DNA from: Torymus aiolomorphi
Lineage: Eukaryota; Arthropoda; Insecta; Hymenoptera; Torymidae
Length of the DNA: 64,000 nt
NCBI GenBank assembly: GCA_036365515.1
Contig: CM070876.1
Span: forward strand, 119,338,810-119,402,809
Direction: 5' to 3'
The notes beneath the pieces are model-generated. The model did no database searches. It worked only from the letters and a program-made list of their open reading frames with translations, and was not told the origin of the DNA. The position numbers were made by a program, and so were the translations under genes. Below, one piece after another: positions 35,803 to 47,290 of this stretch (position 1 is the first letter of the stretch; each line of letters begins with the position of its first letter).

Positions 35803-36047
35803 AGGTTATACTGTTTATCGAAAAAATTTTCAATATCACGAATACCTCAGTTTTTCCTTTATCTGGAAAAACCGCGTATTTATCAAATTTGCCGGTTAAA
35901 AAATTTTATGCCGCAATTTTCTATAGTTTTCCCTAAAACTACAACTCATTACCTAGATTAAGAAAAAAAAATTAGAAATCGGTTGATTCTACGCTGAGAT
36001 ATTTTATTTTGAAAAAAAAAATTCTGTTTGGGCCCACTATGCGGCGC

Positions 36048-36338
36048 TCTTTCCATGACTTTTTGCTGATGGCCTTTCATCAAAATCTTGCGCAGCGGTC
36101 TGCCCTGTGTCAATGCCGATACGGTAGCAAACTACCGTTATAATGTTTAGTAATTACTGTATCTCATTTTGAAAAGTAACTTGATATAATTCTTTAGAAT
36201 AAAACAATATTTTAAAATCTAATCCTGTCTATTGCAGTATACACTGCCTATAAATATAATATAGATGTTAAATAAAATATGATTTCCAATTATCTATTTT
36301 AATAAATTATCAATTTAGTAAATTGTATTATTTTACAG
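36048..36338. other. AT-rich putative intron preceding the Herp-like exon
   Basis: AT-rich, with TTTTACAG immediately before 36339. Confidence 0.4.
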
Positions 36339-36713
36339 ATTATCAACGCACGGCTTTCATCTGTCAAATAAGTATTATTTTAATTCTTGGAAACCATTTC
36401 TACCCTGTAATAGTAATCGACATAGTAGTAATAATAATTTCAATGACAACCATTCAATTAATAATCGCAATGAACAGCAGCGCATAAATATAAATCTTGG
36501 TCAAATGAATAATTACAATAATCTTCATAATGATAATTTAAATGACAATGCTAATGACAATGCTAGGGAAGATATAGCTTTTGGAAATAACAGAGATTGG
36601 CTTGATAACTTTTACATGTTATCAAGAGTACTTATTTTATTTAGCATTGTTTATTTCTATTCGACTCCACTGCGTTTCGTAATTGTTACATTTTTGGGAT
36701 TTTTAATCTATCT
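36339..36713 (+). CDS. Herp: Internal exon of a HERPUD/Herp-like ER protein
   Basis: The exon lies between a 3' splice site (TATTATTTTACAG, ending at 36338) and a 5' splice site (GTAAGTA from 36714). One frame is open over the full 375 bp. It encodes an Asn-rich linker (LGQMNNYNNLHNDNLNDN and similar) followed by NNRDWLDNFYMLSRVLILFS and VYFYSTPLRFVIVTFLGFLI. The RDWLDxxY motif plus the hydrophobic hairpin match the membrane-anchoring region of HERPUD proteins. Family members tether a ubiquitin-like domain to the ER membrane and assist ER-associated degradation. The ubiquitin-like exons and the exon after the membrane segment were not found here, so the introns appear long and TE-filled. It could also be a partial duplication. 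The exon codon phases are split at both ends. Confidence 0.65.
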
Positions 36714-37200
36714 GTAAGTAATATTTATTTATGAGTATCACTAGTTTATATGAAAACTATTACATATTCTTCTATTTAGTCTATTATTTACTCTTTTAGA
36801 CATATTTATAATATATTTTACAAATTTTATTTTAATTCTGAAGTAAAAATTGTCATTTACCTTTCTATTGTACCCTTTTGTGATTTGGTACGAATTTTTG
36901 AGTCCTAATATGCTCTAAAGGCAAATACAATTTTCTTGTTTGTTTTCTAAATCAACATACTGAGAAATAGTAAGTGTTTTTGTATGATCATCTGTTTTAC
37001 GGTTGTTTGCTGCATAAAACTACATCTTTATAATACTTTTAAAAATAGTATTTTCCAAACTTCTGATTGTCGAAGTATTAAAGTTTTAAAGTCTTAAAAA
37101 GAAATAAATTTATATTTAAATTAAATTTATCTTATAGTTGAGTGATGGATAAACTGTTTGAATAATAGAAAGAGTGAGTTGAAATATTCAATTCCCTACC
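36714..37200. other. Putative intron, AT-rich
   Basis: Begins GTAAGTAATATTTATTT. No further exon recognised. Confidence 0.4.
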
Positions 37201-37242
37201 TAACGGTGCGCGAGCGTATACTGAACGTCAACTATCTCGGGG

Positions 37243-37262
37243 GCTGACGTCACTGACGTCAC
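37243..37262. promoter_or_regulatory. Tandem CRE-like palindromes
   Basis: TGACGTCACTGACGTCAC contains two perfect TGACGTCA sites, the full CREB/ATF palindrome, in a GC-rich island (37200-37330) just before a GA array. Whether it is a promoter is unknown. Confidence 0.35.
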
Positions 37263-37320
37263 GCTCGCGCTAATATACGCCGTCACGGTAAACAATGTCA
37301 CGCGCTCGCCGCACAACGTA

Positions 37321-37352
37321 GTGCGAGAGACAGAGCGAGAGAGAGAGAGAGG

Positions 37353-37438
<86 letters not shown>
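37321..37438. repeat. (GA)n microsatellite
   Basis: Nearly pure GAGAGA from about 37335. Frames through it give Glu-Arg or Leu-Ser repeats and are not genes. Confidence 0.9.
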
Positions 37439-37440
<2 letters not shown>

Positions 37441-37499
37441 AACGGCGCTGCTCATCAGCGCATTTATTGTTCTCGCTTGCCGGCTTTAAGGGAACACTG

Positions 37500-37745
37500 G
37501 GGTCGAAAGATAAAATTTCTTCCTATTCATTGTATGAAAAAATATACTATGTATATGGGTTACATATTGTAACATTGCACTTAAAATAAGTATTTTTACA
37601 AGTTTTTAGTCCTAAATATTAAATGTATACAACGTTATGCCTCTGAAAGTAGTGAAAATTACTTGGCCTTTCGAATGGAGTGTGACGATCAGAAGTTTAC
37701 GCTCACCTTGGCTTTTCTAGAGCATTTTTTGACAACCGAAACAAA
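37500..37745. repeat. Paralogue of 32.3 and 33.3-33.5 kb (empty site)
   Basis: Matches both flanks of the 32374-33305 element without the insertion, including AACATTGCACTTAAAATAAG and TTTCTAGAGCATTTTTTG. Confidence 0.7.
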
Positions 37746-37756
37746 AAATGAAACCG

Positions 37757-38500
37757 CTGCCAATTCATTGGTACGTAGCTTCGTCAAACTTAATTTACTG
37801 ATTCCTTTAATTAATTTTTAATTCCAATATTTAAAATTTCATACTTTATTCTTATTTTACGGTGAGACTATGCTAAATGGTTTGTGACTTTTTATTTTTA
37901 CTTTTTCTATTTTTGATCATTAAAAAGCATAATCTGGATGAAACTTTACATAGGTATTACCCATATCGCATACAAAATAGTCTATAAATTTCAAACTGAT
38001 ACATTAAGTCGTCATTGAGAAAATACGATTTTGAAAAATACGTAAAAAAATTTTAACCTTAAATATCGCTAAAAATTATGAGATAATTGTTTTACCTAAA
38101 GAACTTACACGATTAACATAAAAACTCTACGTCTCCACAATATTTCAACATGATCAAATAATTTTTTTTCTCTAGTTATCATGCGACAAAGAATTTTACG
38201 AAAATCGGAAATTTGAAGTAAAACAAAAACGCATCGGCGAATCAAAAAGAGGATTTCTTTCCCCTATTTACACAAAAAAAAAACAAAAAATTGAGCCCTG
38301 TCTGGTTAAAATCGATTGAATAGATCCTGAGATAAAACGGTGCACACGCATGTACACGCGCGCAGGCACACACACACGCGCGCGCGCGAGCGCGCACGCA
38401 CACACATCCATACAGACATTTTCTAAAATCATGTGATTCGAACTTCTATCACACTCTCTCTCTATCTCTCTCTCTGTCTCTCTCTCTCTTTTAGTTAGTT
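37757..38500 (-). repeat. Inverted copy of the 14.0-15.5 kb dispersed repeat
   Basis: Starts ACCGCTGCCAATTCATTGG, the complement of the 15.5 kb end, and passes TCTGGTTAAAATCGATTG. It then has a CACG/CA microsatellite (38340-38410), CATCCATACAGACATTTTCT and a short (TC)n. Confidence 0.7.
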
Positions 38501-38582
38501 TTTAAGCATATGAAAGAGGTTTGAAAGGAAACTTAGAACTTAGTACTAAATGTCCCAGTGCGCAAAACGCAGTTGTAGTATT

Positions 38583-39187
38583 AAAATAGTACATTTCGAC
38601 ACTAGTGCGAGGATTTGATTTTCCCCTCGTGTGACTGTTTGCACCCGAGCGAAGCGAGGGTGAAAAGGTCACACGAGGAGAAAATCAACTTCTCACACAA
38701 GTGTCGAACCGTATTTTTTGACATGACGTGCGAGAAGTGAGATTTTTGCACGCATCGTTTAACGCAGCGTGCGAGAAATCGAACTTCTCGCGCGGAGTTT
38801 CAAAATAGTACATTTCGATTTTTGACACGACGACAAAATACGGTTCGACACTTGTGTGAGAAATTGATTTTCTCCTCGTGTGACCTTTTCACCCTCGCTT
38901 CGCTCGGGTGCAAACAATCACACGAGGGGAAAATCAAATCCTCGCACTAGTATCGAAATGTACTATTTTGAAACTCCGTGCGAGAAGTTCGATTTCTCGC
39001 ACGCTGCGTTAAACGATGCGTGCAAAAATCTCACTTCTCGCACGTCGTGTCAAAAAATACGGTTCGACACTTGTGTGAGAAGTTGATTTTCTCCTCGTGT
39101 AACCTTTTCACCCTCGCTTCGCTCGGGTGCAAACAGTCACACGAGGGGAAAATCAAATCCTCGCACTAGTATCGAAATGTACTATTT
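38583..39187. repeat. Foldback repeat: inverted pair plus extra direct copy
   Basis: 38583-38815 and 38820-39050 are reverse complements. A third partial copy in the orientation of the second follows to 39187. Shared motifs are CTCGTGTGAC, CACCCTCGCTTCGCTCGGGTGC and CGAAATGTACTATTT. Similar, more diverged sequence occurs at 60464-60594. Confidence 0.75.
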
Positions 39188-39534
39188 CGACCTGCGGCTC
39201 CTGTAATAAGACATATCATCCGGGCTGTGCACGCGCGTATCTGGGTTCGAAGTCAGCTCGGGGATGCTGCTTAGCGTCGCTATCTAACTCGCACCAGGGA
39301 TTAAGACTCACGACGATGACGCAGCCGGTCAACAATACGGCCAGTGGTAATAGTATGCCATCCGACCCCCAGATACCGCTTTTTTCGTTTTCGAGCGGGT
39401 TGACAGTGCCACAACAACATCTACAGGCAGCAGCAGTTTCGCGGGCAAGCGCGCCGTTAGTGCCGCCACAACATCAGCAGGCAGCAGCAGTTCCGGTGAG
39501 TGTACCGATAGTGCCGCAACAACTTCCACAGTAA
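39188..39534 (+). pseudogene. LINE ORF1 remnant with PHD-like zinc finger
   Basis: CGSCNKTYHPGCARAY has the Cys/His spacing of a PHD-type finger, as in ORF1 of some Jockey/CR1 LINEs. A Gln/Ala/Pro-rich low-complexity region follows (39390-39530, with imperfect VPPQH-type repeats) to a stop at 39534. The start of the protein is lost. Confidence 0.5.
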
Positions 39535-39659
39535 AGCCAAGATGTCTCGGATGTACGAGAGTTTATATTCACGCACATGAGGGGACTAGAATCTAGGCTA
39601 AACGAGGTCGCTAGATCTACGTCAGAGCGATTTAGTTGAGTTGACTAGACTTCACTAAA

Positions 39660-41760
39660 GCGAAAGCGCGATGTCGTTACTAAGTACATTAAAGATTTTA
39701 AGCCTCTTATTATTGCCATCTCGGAAACTTGGCTCGATCCAGACTTTTCCACATCGCATGTTCAAATCGAAAATTTTAATCTATTAAAAAACGATCGCGG
39801 CCTAGAAAGCAAAAATAAGGCTCGATACATGCAGGCAAGCGGAGTAGCTGGCTTTATTCATAGGTCCCTTATATCTAAAGTCCTATTTATTTCAAAAATT
39901 TCAGATATCAGTGAGACGGAGTTCCTAGTATTGGAAATAGCTTCTTCGTCTGCACCAGGCGCTTCGAAATTATTGCTAGCAGTTGTATATAGACAAGAGG
40001 ATGGCCATGTACTTACTGAATTCTTCAATGTAATTCTTCACGTAATGAACTCTCTCAATCGTATAAAACTATTATTATTTTAGGAGATTTCAATGTCAAT
40101 GTGCTTAAGAATTTTTCCCATTCGCGACATCTCATAGACGCTATAAATGAACGCTTCCTATATTTAGTCCCATATGGACCCACTAACTTTAGTAATAATG
40201 CTGCCACGTCTATAGATCTCGCGATTGTGGATAGTTCCTCTAAGCTTGTTTCATTTAATAAAACAGACTCACCGATTGCGGCAGAGAATTTAGCGATCAA
40301 TTTAGTTTATAAGTTCGTAGCCGATAAGATTAGTAATAAAACTCTAACATAACGTAATTTTAAATACTGTGATAAAAAGAAAATGTTAGAAGATATTGTT
40401 AGTACGCTATCATATAATCCTGTTATAGATTATATACGTCCCGTTCCGTCTAGTATTATAAGTTATTTTAGTGAGGTGCTTCAGCACTTCAATATCAACC
40501 CGGCCTACCGCGAACCTTTGTCATCTAGCAAACGTATTTGATAAAGTCATAGCCACTCAGATCTCCCAACACCTTGAAACAAATTCTCTTCTTTCGCCTT
40601 TTCAATTTGGATTTAGATCGGAACATAACACCCAGTCAGCACTTCTGTACTTCACCGATATGATTCGTTATGGTATCGAAAACAATCTGGTCAGACTTGC
40701 AACGCAGTTAGATTTCCGAAGAGCGTTTGATTCAATTGATCATAAGGCCCTCTTAATCGAGTGCTCTCATATATATCCGGTCGAACTCAAGCAGTAGTCT
40801 GTAATGAGGAAGTATCTAAATTTCTGCCTGTGACCTCGAGAGTCCCGCAGGGCTTATCCCCGGGACCTATTCTCTTTTCTGTCCTCATAAATTCTTTACC
40901 AAGATGTCTTAAGTACAGTAAATTCTCTTATATTCTCTTTGCCGATGATTTACAACTTTTTATCCAGTGCCCAGCTAATCTTATATCATCTACAGTCGCC
41001 CATATGACGGAGGATGCGAGTAATGTTTCAAGATGGGCTAGTGAACATGGTTTGCAATTAAAAACAGGCAAAACTAAATCTATAATCTTCGGAGTATATA
41101 AAGTACTCCAAATCTGTTATTTTTGGCTAATCAGCAATTACCATCAGTTGTCGTCGACAACCATCCCGTTGAGTTCGTCAGTCAGATTAAAAACCTGGGT
41201 GTAATTATGACCACAGATCTGACCTGGAATGCGCACATTCGCTCTGTTTCCTCCAAGGTACATAATGCTCTGTTTAAGCTTAAACAGCGTGCGTGACTAA
41301 TCCCGCGTGATGTAAAAAAGTTATTTGTATAGGCACTAGTCATTTCGTATCTTGATTACGCTTGCCTTGTTTACGATAGTATACCAGGGTACCTTAAGCT
41401 TAAAGTCGAGCGTCGCATCAATGCGGGCATTCGATACATTTACAATCTTCGGCGTGATACTCATATAACTCCATATAGGTCGGAATTTGAATGGTTGAAG
41501 GCGTGCGATCGGCGTAAATACTTCCTAGGCTGTTTTACGTTCCATATATTAAATACCCAACGTCCCTTGTACTTTTACCAAGCATTGTCAGAACAATTGA
41601 TACCGTTACGCCAATCGGAACGCCTTCAATCACTTTCAATCAACATTCCAACAGCGTCTTCCGAGATCTGCAAAAACTCATTTTTAATTACCGCGCGTGA
41701 ACTCTAATCTATGCTCCCGAGTGATGTCCTCAATGCTCCCAGTTTTTACATCTTCTTTAA
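39660..41760 (+). pseudogene. LINE ORF2 (endonuclease and reverse transcriptase), broken
   Basis: Endonuclease blocks: AISETWLDPDF, SGVAGFIHRSL, LLLAVVYRQEDG and, after a frame change, GDFNVN (40084-40101); the SDH-type motif is altered to TDSP. RT blocks: FDKVIATQISQHLE, SPFQFGFRSEHNTQSALLYF, QLDFRRAFDSIDH, SYISGRTQAVV and PQGLSPGPILFSVLI. An intact FADD (40938-40949) is the catalytic box. The C-terminal part (NLGVIMTTDLTWNAHI, SYLDYACLVYD, YIYNLRRDTH) continues to about 41700. Multiple stops and at least four frame changes show it is dead. Confidence 0.8.
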
Positions 41761-42016
41761 TAATCTTTTTAAGCATTTCATGGCATCACAGTAATGGGAA
41801 CTGTGATAAGTAATTGTAAGCTTGTCGGAATACCGTTATATTGTTACTTTATTTTTGGTTTTATATTTTTAGTTTTATACTTTTATATATTATATTATAT
41901 TTTATTGTGCGTAAAGTATTATTACATACGTTTATTATTAAATTGTTAAATTAAATTGTAAAAATTGGTATGTAATTGTTCTGCGTCATTCGGCCTTTGC
42001 CTTGGCGAAGTAAAAT

Positions 42017-42126
<110 letters not shown>

Positions 42127-43161
42127 ACCTTATTATTTTTCGGTTTTTTTTTCTTGTCGTATATTTTAATTATTTTTATAAAATTATTTATTTAGATAGA
42201 TGGACAAAGACCGTCCGTTACACCTCACGGCCTATCGCAGAACGTGCGGGTTTTGAAAAAACACGTCGTTCGTAGATTTTATCATTATTAATTTTCGTCT
42301 CAAATTTTTAATTAATCTACTTATTTATCTAGGGCAATATATCATACACATACATTGTGTGAAGTTGCATACAACTCACAAACTTTAAGTGTGAGACTTC
42401 ATGTATTATTTATTTTGAAAAGATAAGTTATTATTGAATATCATCCTTCTCCATACTCCATACTTTTTTTATTATAATATTTTTCTCTTAATTATTCCAT
42501 ACTCTCTATATAACCCATTCGTTCTTTGTGTACTCATCAAACAAATTTTACATGAACAATATCTTTTATAATAATTTTCTTGTACACCTGATTTGACTAT
42601 GTTTCTTTTATTTTAATTAAATGCTCCTAGTACAGTGTTGACTCAGTAACATTTTTATTGACATACATGTACATACTTGCATACTGTTTTAATAAGTATC
42701 TTCACACAGAGAAAATTTATTTTAACTTAGATTCATTTATTTAACATATTGGTTATAAAATTCATTTCGATATCATTACATAAATATACTAGATCGCCGG
42801 ATAAAAAATAATTTCCTTTAGACATTTCCTCCTAAATTTTGTATTGAGAAGCTACATAAATATTTTACATAGATGACACATTAGATTAAAAAAAAAAAAA
42901 AATTTACATTTGTTCCAGTTACATTCCATATATTTGTAATTACATCTGTTTATAAGCATTTTCTTTTGGTAAAATTTGTCAACCCCGAGTGTAATTTTTC
43001 CTTTTAGAATCTGCTATTTCAAATTTTATAATTAAATACATTTGTTTATATAATTTATAGATACAAAAAAAATGTTTTAATATAATTTCTTTCCTTTTTT
43101 TACGTTAACTGTTGTCAAACCTTTTCTTTTATTTATAATACATATAAATTTTCTGAAAGAT
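42127..43161. other. AT-rich, no gene
   Basis: No conserved frame; ends at the Gypsy LTR. Confidence 0.5.
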
Positions 43162-43964
43162 TGAAACGGTAGTATTCATGCGAATGGATTGCTCTCTCAT
43201 GAGGATAGCTGATCGAGCAGGATTCGAATGGACAGAGCGATTAAAATAAATTTACAAAGCCAGATAAGTAGGAAAATAACAATTTATTTAACTTAAGATT
43301 AATTATAATAACATGGTACATTCCTTATACAAGATTACGGGTCGCGTTTGGCGGAGATCTGTAACAGATAAAACAGCGGAGCGCGATATTAGGTACAATT
43401 ACGAATAGCTAGACTACGGTGGTGGGGGGCGCGGTTCTCCACGAGTAGGCGAGTGCGCTCCCACTACTCGTGGACAACACCCTGGTAACGAGTGCGCTCG
43501 TATACCCGGGGGAATCGTCTCAGCGACGCTTCGGGTGCAGAGTAACGAGTGCGCTCGTATACTCCGCTCCGTCGGCGGGCTCCAGGGCTTAGCGAGTACG
43601 GCCCTGGGCTGAGAGAATGCTTTTCCACGGCGCGCGAGGCGGCATTTATACTCGCTCGCCGTGTGCTGTATGGTCGGCGCGGTGGGGCGCACTGTAGCTT
43701 GCGCGCCCTGCGCGACGCGTGGTCGCGACGCTCGGTGGAGAGGGAAGTCAGCTACTCAGTTGCCTGCTCTCTCCTCGCAGTACGAGCTCCGGTACGTGTG
43801 TACATACGTGTATACATGTATGTAAACTCTCGTACGATCGCTCTCCCATGCCGTTGACAGGTTTGTCGGCTTTCTCTCTCTAGCGCACGCGTTCTAGAAG
43901 AGAGAAAGCTTCTCGCATTCGCATTTTCGTACCGATGCGCCTACTGACAAGGTGCATTGTTACA
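43162..43964 (-). repeat. 3' LTR of the Gypsy element
   Basis: On the minus strand it begins TGTAACAATGCACC and ends CTACCGTTTCA (TG...CA). It contains AAATAAA near 43280, a candidate polyadenylation signal. Confidence 0.85.
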
Positions 43965-43980
43965 TCCCCCCCCCCCCCCG
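43965..43980 (-). other. Polypurine tract made of 14 consecutive G
   Basis: Read on the minus strand, 14 G and one A directly precede the 3' LTR, the site where plus-strand DNA priming starts. A nearly pure G tract is unusual, and such runs are also prone to sequencing error. Confidence 0.7.
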
Positions 43981-44023
43981 CTAAGGAGAGTGAAGCCTGC
44001 GGGCTTTATTCTATGCGTACGGG

Positions 44024-44694
44024 TTATATAATAAAATAATAAAAATAAAAAAAATAAAAAACAATATTTACACGGCAGGGTTTCCCTAAGTGTCTCACGT
44101 TACCGTTGGCTTTATCTAGCCGCAGGTGCCAACGCCAACCGTCGTGCGTTACTCGATACTGGGTTACCCCGATAGGCACCTCTACCTCTGGTCCGTTTGG
44201 CAGCTTCACCAGCCAGTGCGGTAGCCACGTTGTGGAGCGGTTGAACGGGGTATAAGATCGTCTCCACCTGGTAGCTGAGTTCGGTAGAGGCCTTGTTTGC
44301 TGTGTTGCTGGTTGCTCTTCCCGGCCGTATAAAAATACGTCCCTCTCCGCCTTGGTTTGGGTTGGCTTCGCTGCCCCGGAGACGCCCGAGAGTAAAGTGG
44401 CATCGTCCGCTGGTTCACCCCAAAAAGAATTCTGTCTTCCCACAGGGGCAGCGGTCGCTTTCGGGTATGCTGCTGATGATGTTGTAGTTTCGGCGGCGGC
44501 GTTAATTCCTTTATCGGGGAGTGCGGTCGCGGTATTTGTCTCCATGTCGCAAGTGCCGTTTCTACTTCTTGCTCCTCGGGGATGGGCCGAGGTGTTGACA
44601 CATATTCCCGAGCTGGTTGGTGTTGTGTACCCTCGGGAATATATGGCTCGTCCCATTCTCGGAGGAGCTTGTTGATGGCTTCTACTACCCTCAT
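44024..44694 (-). pseudogene. Accessory 3' ORF of the Gypsy element (env position)
   Basis: Two overlapping minus-strand frames cover this interval. The first starts at ATG 44694 (MRVVEAINKLLREWDEPYIP) and runs 162 codons. The second runs 210 codons to 44024 and ends with a compact domain-like part (WLPHWLVKLPNGPEVEVPIG, TQYRVTHDGWRWHL). The likeliest original gene used the start of the first and the end of the second, with a frameshift between about 44300 and 44500. It sits where env would be, but no signal peptide, membrane segment or furin site is visible. Function unknown. Confidence 0.5.
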
Positions 44695-44896
44695 GGTTAC
44701 TCGTTGCCGGTTGTATTTGAACTGAGCTCCTTTGAAAAAAATTGTCGGTAATTTTCGCCTATTGCTTTGTTTACCTTTAAGGTTAATTACCTTTACAATT
44801 TTATTCTTATATTTCTATTTTCGCTGTTTCGTGTACAATGTTTGACGCTTGGGCTACCATCGTGGACTAGCTGCCCTTACAATTTTCCGCTCGCTT

Positions 44897-47290
44897 TTAT
44901 ACCGGTTTGACGAAGGGTTTGAGGTCTTTTACGTGAATATTCCGTACTAATTTCCCCCTCTCGTCTCGTAGATCCAATATTACTGGACTTATGCATTTTT
45001 TTACCGCATATGGCCCGGCAAACTTATCTAGTAATTTTGCGTTGATCGCTTTGGCTTTATTGGAAAGAGTGATCTGTCTTTTTAAAACTAGGTCTCCTAC
45101 CATCGGTTGCCAATCGCGTCTTCTAAGATTATAATGTTTTTGTTGTCTGTTAAAGCTCCTTGCGGTGCTTTTTTTTGCTGCCTCGATCGCGTCTCTTAAC
45201 TCTTCTATCCTATCTTTTAATGTTTTCCCCGAACCTACTCTTACTTCTTGATACAAACTTCCCGGTGATATCATTTCGCGGCCATAATTTAAATATGCGC
45301 ATGTATAATTCGTTGCCTTGCTCTGCGCGGAGTTAAACGCGAATGCTATTTCGTTTAGATGCAAATCCCATGTTTTTTGGTTTCTACTGGTGTATTGCCC
45401 TATCATGGTTTTAACGGTACGATTTGCACGTTCGACGGGGTTGCATTGCGGTGTATACGGTGGTGTCTTCCGATGTTGGATTCCGGCGTCTTTTAATAGA
45501 TTTTCAAAGTCTCGACTAATAAATGGTTTACCGTTATCGCTTAGAATCGTTCTCGGACAGCCAAATCGGAGAATGATCTGTTCTTTCACTGTTTTAGCGA
45601 TTGCGGCTCCGGTAGCTTTACGTAATGCTTTTAATTCTATCCATTTCGTGAGTCGGTCCTGCATTACTAGTAATGTTGAGTGTCCGGTGTTAGACCGAGG
45701 GAGTGGGCCCACCAAATCAATAGAAACCATCTCCCACGGTGGGTCGACGTACGTGGCGTGCATTTTACCGGCTGGTGCTTGTTGCTGCGCTTTGTGACGT
45801 TCACAGCTTAAGCATGATCGAACGTACTTTGTCGCGTCTTTGAACATTCCCGGCCAATAATAGAATCGCGCTAGTCTGTGTACTGTTTTTGCGATACCTA
45901 AGTGACCAGCGGTAAGATTGTCGTAATTTTCTTTTAACACGCGTTCCTGTTCTGACTTTGTGATGCATATTTTCCATTCGTCGGAAGGATCATTCTCTTT
46001 CAAATCGAGTAAATGGAGAATGTGGCGGTTTAGTCGTCCGTCTCTTATGCAGTATTCTGGATATTCGTACGGTTTTGTTTGTACGGCGGTGATTTTATGT
46101 GCGTACCAATCATCTTTTTTCGCATCGATCGCGCCTACGTCTAATGGCTGTCGTGAAAGTATGTCTGCCACGGTATTTTCGCTGCCTTTGCGATAACGAA
46201 CCTCGAAATCCCACTGACTTAATTCCATTGCCCAGCGAGCTAGTCTACCCGATGGATTTTCTATCTTATTGAGCCATTTTAGAGATTGGTGGTCGGTTAT
46301 TACGGTAAACTTATAACCTTCCAAGTAATGGCACATTTTCCAAATCCCCCATTTCACGGCTAAACACTCTAGTTCTGTTACGGAATAATTTTTCTCTGCT
46401 TTATTCAGTGATCGGCTCGCGTATGCAATGACATACTCCTTTGTGCCGTCGCTTTGTGCAAGCATGGCCCCTAGTCCTTGCAGACTTGCGTCAGTCTGTA
46501 GAATAAATGGTTTGGTCCAGTCCGGACAAGCTAGTACGGGGGCTTCCGTTAGTCTACGTTTTAATTCCTCGAACGCCTCTTGTTGTGCGTTGTCCCAATA
46601 CCATTTAATTTTGTTTTTGAGAAATTTATTCAGCGGTGATGCTATCTGTGATACTTTTTTGATGAAACGGCGATACCACAATAAAAGACCCATGAATTTT
46701 TTAAATTCTTTCGTGTTTGCCGGGGGCGGTAAATTAGCAATGGCTGCGACTTTTTCGGGATCGGTGCGCAAGCCCTCCCGGTCTACTACGTACCCTAGAT
46801 ATGTCAATCTATTCCGGGCAGGAATAACCCCTTTAATATTTTCAAACTCGGCCATTCTTTGTTCTATGAACTTCTCTAGTTGTTCCTCCTCGGTTACCGT
46901 TAACTGAGCTAAACCTACTGGCTCTCCGACGGAACGTAGCCCTTCCTCACCATCTGTTTCTCCTGCTGTGATCTTTCTCCCGTTCAACGTTAGTTGTAGC
47001 CCCAGTTTAACGAGTATGTCCATTCCGAGTAAAAAATCGGTTGTTAACCCTTTCATAACCAAGAAACGATGTCGTAATTTTTTGCCTTGTACCCTGCACT
47101 CTCCAGACATACTGCTTTCAAGAGTGGCTGGCGTATCATCGGCCATCCGCGCTGCCTTTCGTTCCGCTTGATTTATCCACCCTTGTGTGAGACATTTATT
47201 CGCTGCGCGCGGGTTTATGTATGAGCTTATTGATCCAGGATCTATTAGGCCTCGAAATTTCTCTCGACCGGCGTTGATTCGAACGAAATA
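44897..47290 (-). pseudogene. Gypsy pol: protease, (deleted RT), RNase H, integrase
   Basis: Just before ATG 47146, in the same frame, a protease start is readable (FRGLIDPGSISSYIN), then TDFLLGMDIL. The 749-codon frame has no stop. About residues 100-113 (EFENIKGVIPARN) join directly to LTYLGYVVDREGL: the RT fingers and palm with the YxDD box are missing in frame. RNase H is complete (LQTDAS 217-222, TELE 257-260, TDHQS 284-288, ADIL 327-330). Integrase has an intact HHCC region (414-448), D477, D537 and E572 spaced about 35, and a C-terminal domain with GDLVLKR. A missing RT makes the copy non-autonomous, though the integrase looks functional. Confidence 0.85.

Larger units (their letters stand above)
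34023..36039. mobile_element. hAT-like non-autonomous element with about 500-bp TIRs and 8-bp TSD
   Basis: The ends ACAGTGGGCCCAAAC and (reverse complement) TAGTGGGCCCAAAC are inverted. TGCGGCGC is present as a direct repeat on both sides (34015-34022 and 36040-36047), an 8-bp duplication as in hAT elements. The inverted arms extend to about 34515 and from about 35525 and include a (CACG)n/(CA)n microsatellite in each arm. The interior holds another (CA)n tract, part of the dispersed repeat family (34.5-34.7 kb), a nested MITE and a hairpin. There is no transposase. Confidence 0.75.

Noticed and set aside
37200..37572. Frames of Glu-Arg and Leu-Ser repeats
   Set aside because: Translations of the (GA)n array.
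43414..43857. Arg/Ala-rich frames inside the Gypsy LTR (also at 48603-49189)
   Set aside because: They occur at the same place in both LTRs simply because the LTRs are copies; no evidence of an LTR-encoded protein.
45318..47171. Long plus-strand frames opposite the Gypsy pol
   Set aside because: They lie antisense to a well-supported 749-codon pol and show no domain of their own.
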